A DNA stretch of 64,000 nt from JACVRW01 sp963812415 (lineage in GTDB: Bacteria; Actinomycetota; Thermoleophilia; Solirubrobacterales; Thermoleophilaceae), in contig CAWEVH010000023.1 in the NCBI GenBank assembly GCA_963812415.1, positions 62,001-126,000 of the forward strand. Direction: 5' to 3'. The notes below the pieces were generated by a model. That model saw only the letters and a list, made by a program, of their open reading frames with translations. It made no database searches and was not told where the DNA came from. The translations under genes were made by a program, and so were the position numbers. Of this stretch, positions 41,535 to 49,925 are shown in pieces. Position 1 is the first letter of the stretch. Each line of letters begins with the position of its first letter.

Positions 41535-41885
41535 ATCGCTTCCTACTCCGTCAACGAGCGCGCGCTCGCCCGCGCACGCGAGCTGATCGAGGCCCGCCAG
41601 TACGTGCTCGACAGCGACTGGGGCGACGTGCAGCCCCGCGCCGCCGCCGAGAACGCCTTCCTCGAGTCGCACTCGTGGGAGGAGTACGCCGAATGGCATC
41701 TCGGCCTCACCGAGGGAGCGACGGACGAGACCAAGGCCCGCTACGCCTTCGTGTACGGCGACTTTCGCCGGCTACATCGGACCGGCCTGATCGCGTGCCA
41801 CTACCGGGCGGCAGAGTGGCGGCACAAGGAGATCGAGCTGGCGGCCCACGAGCTGCTCCAGCTGCTCGACTCGACGAGCGCCTGA
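41535..41885 (+). CDS. Conserved actinobacterial hypothetical protein without a normal start codon
   Basis: The frame from 41535 encodes about 116 residues: ASYSVNERALARARELIEAR, then YVLDSDWGDVQPRAAAENAF, HSWEEYAEWHLGLTEGATDE, ARYAFVYGDFRRLHRTGLIA and a helical tail. I recall close relatives across actinobacteria that begin with Met-Ala/Ser-x-Tyr-Ser-Val, but the codon at that place is ATC (41535-41537) and TAG lies four codons before it. The first conventional start is GTG 41604, which would remove a conserved helix. A base error turning ATG into ATC is likely. No function known. Confidence 0.75.
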   Translation: MASYSVNERALARARELIEARQYVLDSDWGDVQPRAAAENAFLESHSWEEYAEWHLGLTEGATDETKARYAFVYGDFRRLHRTGLIACHYRAAEWRHKEIELAAHELLQLLDSTSA

Positions 41886-41936
41886 TCCACGCATCAGGGG
41901 CGGGCGCGTGTTACGTTCGTCCGAAGGACTCGGCCG

Positions 41937-44900
41937 ATGGACTTCCACATCCTCGGGCCGCTCGAGGCGACCGACGGCAACGCGCCACTCGCCCTGGGCG
42001 GCTCCCGACAGCGAGCGCTTCTCGGAGTGCTGCTCCTGCACGCGAACGAGGCCGTCTCGAGCGACCGCCTGATCGACGAGCTGTGGCCCGGTGAGCGCTC
42101 GGACCAGGCGATCAAAGCGCTCCAGGTGGCCGTCTCGCGACTGCGGAAGATCCTCGAGCCCGGTACCCCCGCCGGCGAGAGCCGCGTGCTCCTGACGCGC
42201 TCGCCGGGCTACGAGCTGAGGGTCGACCCCGAGCGGCTCGATGCCAAGCGATTCGAGGCGCTCGTGGGCGAGGGGCGACGCGCGCTGGCGGCCCACGATC
42301 CGCGCGCCGCCCGCGCGAAGCTGGACACGGCGCTCGAGCTCTGGCGGGGCCCGCCGCTCGGCGACCTGGCCTACGAGTCGTTCGCCCAGGCCGAGATCGC
42401 CCGGCTCGAGGAGCTTCATCTGACCGCGCGCGAGCACCGGATCGAGGCCGACCTCGCGCTCGGCGACCACGAGGAGGTGATCGGGCGGCTGGAGGGGCTG
42501 ATCGCGGCCCAGCCGCTGCGAGAGCGCCCCCGCGGCCAGCTCATGCTGGCCCTCTACCGCTCCGGCCGCCAGGCCGAGGCGCTCGAGGTCTACTCGGACG
42601 CCCGCCGGGTGCTCGTCGAGGAGCTCGGGATCGAGCCGGGACGGCGGCTGCGCGAGCTCCACCAGCGCATCCTCGAGCAGGATCCCGCGCTCGACGCCGC
42701 GCCGTCGGCCGGCGAGCCGGCCGCGTCTGCGCCGGGCTCCGACTTCGTCGGCCGAGAGCGGGAGCTGGCGGAGCTGGCCGGCGGTCTCGACGATGTCTTC
42801 GCGGGGCGCGGCCGGCTGTTCCTGCTGGGGGGCGAGCCCGGAGTGGGCAAGAGCCGGCTGGCGGAGGAGCTCGGTACCCGCGCGCACGCGCGAGGAGCCG
42901 AGCTGCTGGTCGGTCGCTGCTGGGAGGCCGGCGGCGCACCCACCTACTGGCCGTGGACCCATGCGCTCAGGGGTCACGTCCGGGACACCGGCGACGACGA
43001 GCTCGAGGCAGACCTCGGAAGGGGCGGCCCCGAGCTCGCCCAGATCGTGCCGGAGCTGCGGCGCCGCTTCCCCGACCTCCCCGCGCCCTCCCCGCTCGAG
43101 CCCGAGGGCGCGCGCGTGCGCCTGTTCGACGCCACGGCCGAGTTCCTTCGCGCGTCCTCCGAACGTGTGCCCATCGTGCTGGTGCTCGACGACCTCCACG
43201 CCGCCGACGCCGGCTCGCTCCTGATGCTGCGCTTCCTCTCCCGCGAGCTCGCTTCGATGCGCGTGCTGGTGCTTGCCATCTACCGGGACGTCGACCCGAT
43301 CCCGGCCGGGCCACTCGCCGACATGCTCGCCGAGGTCTTCCGGGAGCATGGAACGAGCCGCCTCTCACTCGCCGGCCTCGCGGAACCGGAGGTCGCCAGC
43401 TACGTGGTGCTGACCGCGCCCGAGGTCGCGTCGCCCGAGCTGGCGGCGCGCCTGCACGCGGAGACCGACGGCAACCCCCTGTTCGTCGGCGAGATCGTGC
43501 GGCTGCTGGCCGTGGAGGGCGCGCCGCCCGACCCGCAGGTCGACGCCCTGGCGATCCCGCAGACCGTCCGCGACGTGATCGCGCGGCGCCTCGCCCACCT
43601 GTCGGAAGAGGCGGGCGACCTGTTGGTGCTGGCGTCCGTGCTGGGGCGGGACTTCTCGCTCGGCACGCTGGTGGCGATGAGCGGCGTGCCCGAGTCCGAG
43701 CTGCTCGACGGGCTCGACGAGGCGATCGCGGCGGGCGTCGTGTCAGACCTGCCGGGCAGCCCCGGCCGCCTCCGCTTCGAGCACGGGCTGATCCGGGAGA
43801 CCCTCTACGACGGCCTCACGAGTGGCCGCCGCATCCGGCTTCACCGCCTGGCGATCGCCGGCCTCGAGCAGCTTCACGCCGACTGGCCCGGCCCGCACCT
43901 CGCCGAGCTCGCCCATCACGCGGTGGCTGGCCGGGAGCCGGCGAAGGGGCTTCGCTACGCGCGCGAGGCGGCCGACCTCGCGCTCGACCAGCTGGCCTAC
44001 GAGGAGGCCGCGCGGCTCTACGGCCTGGCGCTCGAGGCGCACGACCAGCGCTCGGGTCCGGATCCGCACGAGCGCTGCGAGCTGCTCCTGGCGGCCGGAG
44101 AGGCGCTCGCCCGCGGCGGCAGCACGGCGGACGCGAAGCGGACGTTCCTCGAGGCCGTCGCGCTCGCGACGAGCGCCCACCTCCCCGAGCACCGGGCCCG
44201 CGCGGCGCTCGGCTACGGCGGCAGCAGGTCCGGCTGGCAGCGCGCCGGTGACGACGAGCGGCTGGTGCCGCTGCTCGAGGAGGCGCTGGCCACCATCGGC
44301 GAGAGTGACTCGCCGCTCAGGGCGAGGCTGCTCGCCAGGCTCGCCGGGGCGCTCCGCGATCAGCCCACGCTCGAGCCGCGCGGGACGCTGAGTCGCGAGG
44401 CCGTCGAGCTCGCCCGCCGGGTCGGGGACACCGACACGCTCGTCTACGCACTGGCCAGCCGGTTCATGGCCGTCTGGGGGCCCGACCCCGGCGAGCTGAC
44501 GGCGATCACGGACGAGGTGAGCGAGCTGGCCAGGCAGTCGAACGATCCCGACAGGGCGTTCGAGGCGCTCACGCTCCGGGGCGTGCTCGCCTGGACGATG
44601 CTGGCCTGGGACGACGCCGGGAGGCTCGACGCCGCCTACGAGGACCTCGCCACCCGGCTGAAGCAGCCCGTCAGGCAGTGGCAGGGGGCGATGGTGAACA
44701 CGGTGGCGGCGCTGTTCCGGGGCGACTTTGCCGCCGCCGAGCGGCTGGCCACGGAGACGCTCGAGTTCGCGGAGTCCCTCAGCGCGGACGCCGACTGCTC
44801 GTACCGGCTGGCGATGTTCGTGCTGCGCCGCGAGCAGGGCCGGCTCGCCGAGGTCGAGGAGCTCATTCGCGACGCCGCCGACCGCTATCCCGGCTACCGG

Positions 44901-45404
44901 TCGTTCCGCTGCTTCATCCCCCTGCTCGACTGGGAGCTCGGTCGCGAGGAGGACGCGCGCCGGCACTTCGACGAGCTCGCGACGGACGAGTTCGCGGCGC
45001 TCCCGCGCGACAGCGAGTGGCTCTTCTGCCTGTCGATCCTCGCCGAGGTGGCCGCGTACCTCGACGACCGTGAGCGTGCGGCCGTCCTCTACCGGCTGCT
45101 CGAGCCGTACGGGCACCTGAACGCGATGGCCTCCGGGGAGGTCGCGATCGGAGCGGTGGCCCGTCCCCTCGGCATCCTCGCGACGACGATCGGGGACACG
45201 GATGCCGCCGAGCGCCACTTCGAGCAGGCACTCGAGCTGAACGCCGCCGCTCAGGCGCGGCCGTGGCACGCCCACACGCAGAGTGCCTACGCCCACATGC
45301 TGCTTGCCCGAGCCCGCCCCGCGGACGCCGAGCGCTCGCGCGAGCTGACCGCCGCCGCCGCCTCCACCTACCGGGAGCTCGGGATTGAGAGCGTCGTCAC
45401 GTAG
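41937..45404 (+). CDS. AfsR/SARP-type regulator: winged helix, BTAD, AAA ATPase and TPR
   Basis: 1155 residues in one open frame. An OmpR-like winged helix (GGSRQRALLGVLLLHANEAV; ALQVAVSRLRKILEP) and BTAD domain (REHRIEADLALGDHEEVIGR to RILEQD) fill residues 1-250. A STAND-like ATPase follows with Walker A GGEPGVGKS (around 298) and Walker B VLVLDDLHAAD, arm/winged regions (FEHGLIRETLYDGL), then a long TPR-rich helical C-terminus (about 640-1140). Such proteins activate specialised metabolism or stress genes in response to ATP and phosphorylation. ATG 41937 begins MDFHILGPLEA, a standard SARP start. It lies at the edge of the conflict island; no biosynthetic cluster is visible nearby. Confidence 0.93.
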   Translation: MDFHILGPLEATDGNAPLALGGSRQRALLGVLLLHANEAVSSDRLIDELWPGERSDQAIKALQVAVSRLRKILEPGTPAGESRVLLTRSPGYELRVDPERLDAKRFEALVGEGRRALAAHDPRAARAKLDTALELWRGPPLGDLAYESFAQAEIARLEELHLTAREHRIEADLALGDHEEVIGRLEGLIAAQPLRERPRGQLMLALYRSGRQAEALEVYSDARRVLVEELGIEPGRRLRELHQRILEQDPALDAAPSAGEPAASAPGSDFVGRERELAELAGGLDDVFAGRGRLFLLGGEPGVGKSRLAEELGTRAHARGAELLVGRCWEAGGAPTYWPWTHALRGHVRDTGDDELEADLGRGGPELAQIVPELRRRFPDLPAPSPLEPEGARVRLFDATAEFLRASSERVPIVLVLDDLHAADAGSLLMLRFLSRELASMRVLVLAIYRDVDPIPAGPLADMLAEVFREHGTSRLSLAGLAEPEVASYVVLTAPEVASPELAARLHAETDGNPLFVGEIVRLLAVEGAPPDPQVDALAIPQTVRDVIARRLAHLSEEAGDLLVLASVLGRDFSLGTLVAMSGVPESELLDGLDEAIAAGVVSDLPGSPGRLRFEHGLIRETLYDGLTSGRRIRLHRLAIAGLEQLHADWPGPHLAELAHHAVAGREPAKGLRYAREAADLALDQLAYEEAARLYGLALEAHDQRSGPDPHERCELLLAAGEALARGGSTADAKRTFLEAVALATSAHLPEHRARAALGYGGSRSGWQRAGDDERLVPLLEEALATIGESDSPLRARLLARLAGALRDQPTLEPRGTLSREAVELARRVGDTDTLVYALASRFMAVWGPDPGELTAITDEVSELARQSNDPDRAFEALTLRGVLAWTMLAWDDAGRLDAAYEDLATRLKQPVRQWQGAMVNTVAALFRGDFAAAERLATETLEFAESLSADADCSYRLAMFVLRREQGRLAEVEELIRDAADRYPGYRSFRCFIPLLDWELGREEDARRHFDELATDEFAALPRDSEWLFCLSILAEVAAYLDDRERAAVLYRLLEPYGHLNAMASGEVAIGAVARPLGILATTIGDTDAAERHFEQALELNAAAQARPWHAHTQSAYAHMLLARARPADAERSRELTAAAASTYRELGIESVVT

Positions 45405-46247
45405 CGGCCGCGCAGCTTGCGCCACTCGCCGGCTCGATGGTCGCGGCAGCGCAGCTCGATTCGCCCGGATCGGTGGGTGACGTAGAGCGAGCAGAGCGGA
45501 TCACTCGGGTCGCGCCGCTTCCCGACTCCCACCAGCGCCGACGCGTTGATCGCGAGGATCGAGCGCCCGCGGGCCAGCTTCGCGCGCTTGATCAGCCCCG
45601 GCACCCCGAGCGGCGAGTGGGTGTGACCCGAGAGCCACAGCTTGGCGTTCGGGTGCTCGGCCAGCAGTTCCCGGATGCGCTCGTCCGGCTTGGCGTGGAA
45701 GGCCGCCATCGCCGAGGTGAAGTGCAGCTTCGGGTCCCCCATGACCGTGCGGTGGAGCGGCCAGTGGCAGACCACCCAGCAGTCCTTGGTGCTCCGGCCG
45801 AGCTCGTCGTCGAGGAACGACAACGTCGTCCGCGAGAGGCGGCCGGCGCGCTCGCCGGGCTCGTTGCGGTCCGGGCCGACCACCACGAGCCGAGCGAACG
45901 GAAGCTCGACCGACGAAGTTCTGCGACTCCTGCCCGTAGGCGCGCGCCCAGGCCCGGACGCCGCGCTTGTTGGCGAGGATGTCGTGGTTGCCGAGCACCG
46001 TGACCCACCCGCCCGGCAGCCGCTCGAGGAAGCGCAGCGCCAGCCTGTCCTCGCGCGCGGCGCCGCGCTCGGTCACGTCGCCGACCTGGAGGTGGAGGGC
46101 GGGCGGGTCGAGCTCGGCGATGTCGGCGCCGAGCGCCCGCAGCCGCACGTCGGTGATCGCGCCGGCGTGGAGGTCCCCGATCAGGTGCACGGTGCGCCTC
46201 CAGTCCGGCGCGAAGCGGGGCGCAGGGGCGCCTCCCGAACCGGTCAC
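45368..46247 (-). CDS. Calcineurin-like metallophosphoesterase, one frameshift
   Basis: About 292 residues. The five metal-binding blocks are all present: HLIGDLHAG, LQVGDVTERG, VTVLGNHD, VVCHWPLHRTV and KLWLSGHTHSPLG. Coding sense changes frame near 45910 between blocks 3 and 4. GTG 46247 is chosen, and ATG 46295 would overlap the divergent dehydrogenase start. It is probably a soluble phosphodiesterase or phosphatase; the substrate is unknown. The 3' end overlaps the 3' end of the SARP gene by 37 bases. Confidence 0.87.
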
Positions 46248-46293
46248 GTGACCCAGCGGCCGCGAATCATGGAACCGTGATATCGAACCGGGC

Positions 46294-47148
46294 ATGGAAA
46301 TGCAGCGGGTCGGCGTGGTGGGCGCCGGATTCATGGGATCGGGCATCGCCGAGTCGGTGGCGCGAGCGGGGGCCGAGGTCAGGCTCGTGGACAGCGACCC
46401 GCGCGCGCTCGAGCGCTCGCGCAAGTGGGTCGAGACCTCGGTCGAGCGGGCGGTGCGCGGGGGCAAGCTCGAGGAGGACGCGGTCGGACCACTGCTCGAC
46501 CGGATCGAGCACAGCCCCGACCTCGACGCGCTCGCCGACAGCGAGCTCGTGGTGGAGGCCGTGTTCGAGGACCCGGCCGTCAAGGGCCCGGTGTTCCAGG
46601 AGCTCGACCGGGTGCTGGCGGAGGACGCCATCCTGGCGTCCAACACCTCGTCGATCCCGATTGCCGAGCTGGCCTCGTGGACCGGCCATCCCACGCGTAC
46701 GCTCGGGCTGCACTTCTTCTCGCCCGTGCCGGTGATGAAGTTGGTCGAGGTGGTGGTCGGGCTCGACACCGAGCCGGCGGTGGTCGAGCGCGCCGAGACG
46801 TTCGTGCGGCAGCTCGACAAGCACCCGATCCGCACCAAGGACCGCTCGGGCTTCATCGTGAACATGCTGCTCGTGCCCTACCTGATGGCGGCCGTGCGGA
46901 TGTACGAGGACGGCTTCGCGAGGCTCGAGGACATCGACGAGGGGATGCGGCTCGGCTGCGGCCACCCGATGGGGCCGCTCGCGCTCTGCGACTTCATCGG
47001 CCTCGACGTGCTCTATGCGGTCTGCAACTCCCTCTACGAGGAGTTCAAGCGTCCGGAGTACGCCCCACCGCCGCTGCTGAAGCGCATGGTGGTTTCGGGG
47101 CACCACGGTCGCAAGACCGGGCGCGGCTTCTACGAGTACTCCGACTAG
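46294..47148 (+). CDS. 3-hydroxyacyl-CoA (3-hydroxybutyryl-CoA) dehydrogenase
   Basis: 284 residues. RVGVVGAGFMGSGIAESVAR is the NAD-binding Rossmann start. ASNTSSIPIAELA, LGLHFFSPVPVMKLVEVV (with catalytic His) and RSGFIVNMLLVPYLMAAVRM are hallmark stretches. GPLALCDFIGLDVLY and KTGRGFYEY form the C-terminal domain. Length matches stand-alone FadB2/Hbd-type enzymes of beta-oxidation or butyrate metabolism. ATG 46294 or 46300. The Fgd gene starts three bases after the stop. Confidence 0.93.
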   Translation: MEMQRVGVVGAGFMGSGIAESVARAGAEVRLVDSDPRALERSRKWVETSVERAVRGGKLEEDAVGPLLDRIEHSPDLDALADSELVVEAVFEDPAVKGPVFQELDRVLAEDAILASNTSSIPIAELASWTGHPTRTLGLHFFSPVPVMKLVEVVVGLDTEPAVVERAETFVRQLDKHPIRTKDRSGFIVNMLLVPYLMAAVRMYEDGFARLEDIDEGMRLGCGHPMGPLALCDFIGLDVLYAVCNSLYEEFKRPEYAPPPLLKRMVVSGHHGRKTGRGFYEYSD

Positions 47149-47151
47149 GTC

Positions 47152-48171
47152 ATGCGCTTCGGCTACAAGGCCTCGGCCGAGCAGTTCGCGCCCGGCGAGC
47201 TGCTCGAGTTCGCGGTGCTGGCGGAGCGGCTGGGGCTCGACACGGTGGCGACCTCGGACCACTTTCAGCCCTGGCGTCACACCGGCGGGCACTCGCCGAA
47301 CGCATTCGTATGGCTGGGCGCCGCGGGGCACGCGACCGAGCGCGTGAACCTCGCCACCAGCGTCCTCACCCCCACCATGCGCTACCACCCCTCGATCGTC
47401 GCGCAGGCGTTCGCAACGCTGGCGTGCCTGAACCCGGGGCGCGTGATCCTTGGCGTCGGCACGGGAGAGTCGATGAACGAGACGCCGGCCACGATGGTCG
47501 ACTGGCCCGGCGTCAAGGAGCGGCGGATGCGCCTGGCGGAGGCGATCCGGCTGATGCGACGGCTCTGGACCGAGGAGCGCGTGAGCTTCGACGGCGACTA
47601 CTACCGCACGCGCCAGGCCACCGTGTACGACCGTCCCGACGACCCCGTGCCGATCTACGTCGCCGCCTCCGGCCCGCTCGCGGCCAAGCTCGCCGGCCGC
47701 GCCGGCGACGGCTTCATCTGCACGAGCGGCAAGGCGCCGGAGCTCTACGAGGAGCTGCTCGGCAAGGTGGCGGAGGGGGCCGAGGCCGCCGGCCGCGACC
47801 CGGCCGCGATCGACCACATGATCGAGATCAAGGTCTCGTACGACCGCGACGCGGAGCGCGCGCTCGAAGCCTGCAACTGGTGGGCCGCCCTCGCCCTCAC
47901 CGGCGAGGAGAAGAGCGGCGTCGAGGACCCGCTCGAGATGGAGCGCCTGGCCGACGCCCACCTCGATCGGGCCCACACCCGCTTCATCGTCAGCGACGAT
48001 CCGCGCGACTGCGCCGAGCGGATCGCCGTGTACGCCGAGCTCGGCTTCGACCACCTCGTCTTCCACGGCCCGGGAGCCGACCAGCGGCGCTTCCTCGAGC
48101 AGTTCTGCGAGGACGTCCTGCCGCTGCTGCGCGAGCGTCTCGCTCGCGCTAGTCGCCCGAGTCGTACTTGA
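47152..48171 (+). CDS. fgd: F420-dependent glucose-6-phosphate dehydrogenase
   Basis: 339 residues, collinear with mycobacterial Fgd1. It starts RFGYKASAEQFAPGELLEFA, then TSDHFQPWRHTGGHSPNAF, SVLTPTMRYHPSIVAQAFAT, ILGVGTGESMNE, GDGFICTSGKAPELYEELLG and the tail HLVFHGPGADQRRFLEQF. These include the F420-contact and phosphate-binding residues of the family. The enzyme oxidises glucose 6-phosphate with coenzyme F420, supplying F420H2. This implies F420 biosynthesis in the genome and a source of reductant for the second LLM gene in the window. The 3' end overlaps the convergent dodecin gene by 23 bases. Confidence 0.93.
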   Translation: MRFGYKASAEQFAPGELLEFAVLAERLGLDTVATSDHFQPWRHTGGHSPNAFVWLGAAGHATERVNLATSVLTPTMRYHPSIVAQAFATLACLNPGRVILGVGTGESMNETPATMVDWPGVKERRMRLAEAIRLMRRLWTEERVSFDGDYYRTRQATVYDRPDDPVPIYVAASGPLAAKLAGRAGDGFICTSGKAPELYEELLGKVAEGAEAAGRDPAAIDHMIEIKVSYDRDAERALEACNWWAALALTGEEKSGVEDPLEMERLADAHLDRAHTRFIVSDDPRDCAERIAVYAELGFDHLVFHGPGADQRRFLEQFCEDVLPLLRERLARASRPSRT

Positions 48172-48364
48172 ACGAGATGCCGAGCCGCACGCGGTAGCCG
48201 GTCACCGCGCCGTTCTCGATCGTGATGTCCTGCCGAACGACCTCCGCGACGCGCAGGTCGCGCACCGTCTTGGCAGCGGTCTCGACCGCGTTGCGGGCCG
48301 CCGCCTCCCACGACTCCGAGCTCGCGCCGATCACCTCGGTCACCCGGTACACGCTGTCCGCCAT
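48149..48364 (-). CDS. Dodecin flavin-binding protein
   Basis: 71 residues, the usual dodecin size. VYRVTEVIGASSESWEAAAR, KTVRDLRVAEVVRQDITIEN and YRVRLGISFKYD match the beta-alpha-beta-beta fold that forms hollow dodecamers storing flavin (FMN or riboflavin) in actinobacteria. ATG 48364. Neighbours include F420/flavin enzymes, consistent with flavin buffering. Confidence 0.93.
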   Translation of the reverse strand: MADSVYRVTEVIGASSESWEAAARNAVETAAKTVRDLRVAEVVRQDITIENGAVTGYRVRLGISFKYDSGD

Positions 48365-48428
48365 CTGGTGGCTCCTCTCCTCTGTCTTTGCGGGTAGAAC
48401 GGGCGCGACTATATGCCCAGACGGTGCC

Positions 48429-48793
48429 TCAGCGACCGGCGGCGGTGAGTGCTTCGCGCAGATCGGACGCCTGGACGGCGTCCACGCCGGTGGCCTCGGC
48501 CGCCGCCAGGGCGTCCGGGCCGCTCACCACGATGCGCAGCCCCTGGGCCTCGAAGTAGCGCAGGTTCGTCCGCGCCTCCTCGGGCGTCCGGGGCAGGCGC
48601 ACCTCAGCCCGGACCGCGCGCAGCCGCTGGTCCACGAGCTCGCGGCCGTCGCGGCCCTCGGCGGCGTCGATCACGAGCGCGGTGCGGGTGCCGGACTCCG
48701 GTCGCTCGCCGGCGGCGCCACCGAGCAGCCCCGCGGCGGCGGCGACGACCGGCGGCGACGAAGGTGGCGAGACTCGAGCTCAAGAGAAGTCAT
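48429..48793 (-). CDS. Hypothetical protein, probable frameshift near the N-terminus
   Basis: The well-formed part reads TALVIDAAEGRDGRELVDQR, AEVRLPRTPEEARTNLRYFE and GLRIVVSGPDALAAAEATGV to the stop at 48429. It looks like a Rossmann-like half-domain of unknown family. Upstream in that frame is SSPPVVAAAAGLLGGAAGER, a possible signal or anchor, but no start. ATG 48793 (MTSLELESR) is one frame off and could join with a one-base shift near 48760. The only conventional in-frame start is GTG 48674 (81 residues). Divergent from the LacI-type gene across a palindromic region. Confidence 0.5.
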
Positions 48794-48816
48794 ACGTATG
48801 AACATACTACGTATGA
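48790..48816. promoter_or_regulatory. Paired palindromic operator TCATACGTA / TACGTATGA
   Basis: A perfect 12-base palindrome TCATACGTATGA (48790-48801) is followed by TACGTATGA (48808-48816), so the two copies of the half-site also form a 9-base inverted repeat. The AT-rich block stands out in this GC-rich window. It lies between a hypothetical gene and a LacI-family gene, 75 bases upstream of the latter's preferred start; that regulator is the likely ligand. Confidence 0.65.
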
Positions 48817-48890
48817 TGTACTCGAGCGTCAACCCGAGCGATCAGCGCGTGGTTCCATTCCTCACCATCGACCGGCCGGCTCCCCACCGC

Positions 48891-49865
48891 GTGACGAGCA
48901 TCGAGGTCGCCGAGCACGCCGGCGTCTCGCAGTCGACGGTGTCGCTCGTGTTCTCGGGCAAGGGCCAGGGGCGCGTCTCGGAGGCCACCCAGGAGCGGGT
49001 GCGCCGAAGCGCGCGCGAGCTGGGCTATCGCCCCAACGTCGCCGCGCAGGCGCTGCGGCTCGGCAGCTCGGGCGCCGTGGCCCTGCTCGTCCCCGACGTG
49101 ACCAACCCGTTCTTCGGGCGCGTGCTGCGCGGCGCTCAGCGCGCCGCCCAGGCCGCCGGCTACACGGTCGCGCTGGTCGACACCGGCAGGGATCCGCGCT
49201 GGGAGGCCAGCTCGTTCGAGGCCCTGCGCGCCGGCCCGGTCGACGGCTACCTGCTCTTCCAGGTGCCGGCGCCGGAGGGGCTCGGCCCCGACCAGCCCGT
49301 CGTGTTGATGGAGACCGAGGCGTCCCGGCGACCGTCGGTGCGCTTCGACGCCGAGCGCGGCGCGGCGGCCGCGTTCCGCCACCTGCTCGAGCTCGGGCAC
49401 CGGCGCATCGGCCACCTCGCCACCACCTTCGACGCACCCACCTTCCACCTGCGCGAGGCCGCCCGCCGGCGCGTCCTCTCGGAGGCCGGCCTCGACCCCG
49501 ACTCACTCCCGCGCGTGGGGACCGCGATCGGCATCGAGGACGCTCGGGCGGCCGCGGGACCCCTGCTCGCGGAGCGCCCGACCGCCGTGTTCTGCGACGA
49601 CGACGTGATCGCGGCCGGCTTCTACCTCGCCGCCCGCGAGCACGGGGTGCGCATCCCGGACGACGTGTCCGTGGTCGGCTTCGACGACATGGACTTCGCG
49701 CGCGTGCTCGAGCCGGCGCTCACCACGGTCGCCCTCGACGGCGAGCAGCTGGGGGCGAGCGCGTTCGAGCTGCTCGACGCGCGCATGGCGGGCCGCCGCA
49801 CGCGCAAGCGGATCGTGCTCCCGGCCGAGCTCCTGGTGCGCGAGTCCACGGCGCCCCCGCGCTGA
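48891..49865 (+). CDS. LacI-family transcriptional regulator
   Basis: 324 residues from GTG 48891, which places the helix-turn-helix (SIEVAEHAGVSQSTVSLVFS) at the start as in other LacI proteins. ATG 48798 would add 31 residues and begin inside the operator-like repeat. Hinge helix ELGYRPNVAAQALRLG and effector domain LLVPDVTNPFFGRVLRGAQR, RPTAVFCDDDVIAAGFYLAA and RIPDDVSVVGFDDMDFARVL are all canonical. No transporter or sugar enzyme is adjacent, so the regulon is not evident. Confidence 0.92.
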   Translation: MTSIEVAEHAGVSQSTVSLVFSGKGQGRVSEATQERVRRSARELGYRPNVAAQALRLGSSGAVALLVPDVTNPFFGRVLRGAQRAAQAAGYTVALVDTGRDPRWEASSFEALRAGPVDGYLLFQVPAPEGLGPDQPVVLMETEASRRPSVRFDAERGAAAAFRHLLELGHRRIGHLATTFDAPTFHLREAARRRVLSEAGLDPDSLPRVGTAIGIEDARAAAGPLLAERPTAVFCDDDVIAAGFYLAAREHGVRIPDDVSVVGFDDMDFARVLEPALTTVALDGEQLGASAFELLDARMAGRRTRKRIVLPAELLVRESTAPPR

Positions 49866-49925
49866 GCGAGGGGTACCCCACTTCCCCCTGAGGGTGCCTG
49901 GTCGGGGTGCGCGCGGGCGCCGAGC

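Noticed and set aside
46267..48066. A 599-codon minus-strand frame opposite the dehydrogenase and fgd genes
   Set aside because: Antisense shadow; both + strand proteins align over their full length with known families.
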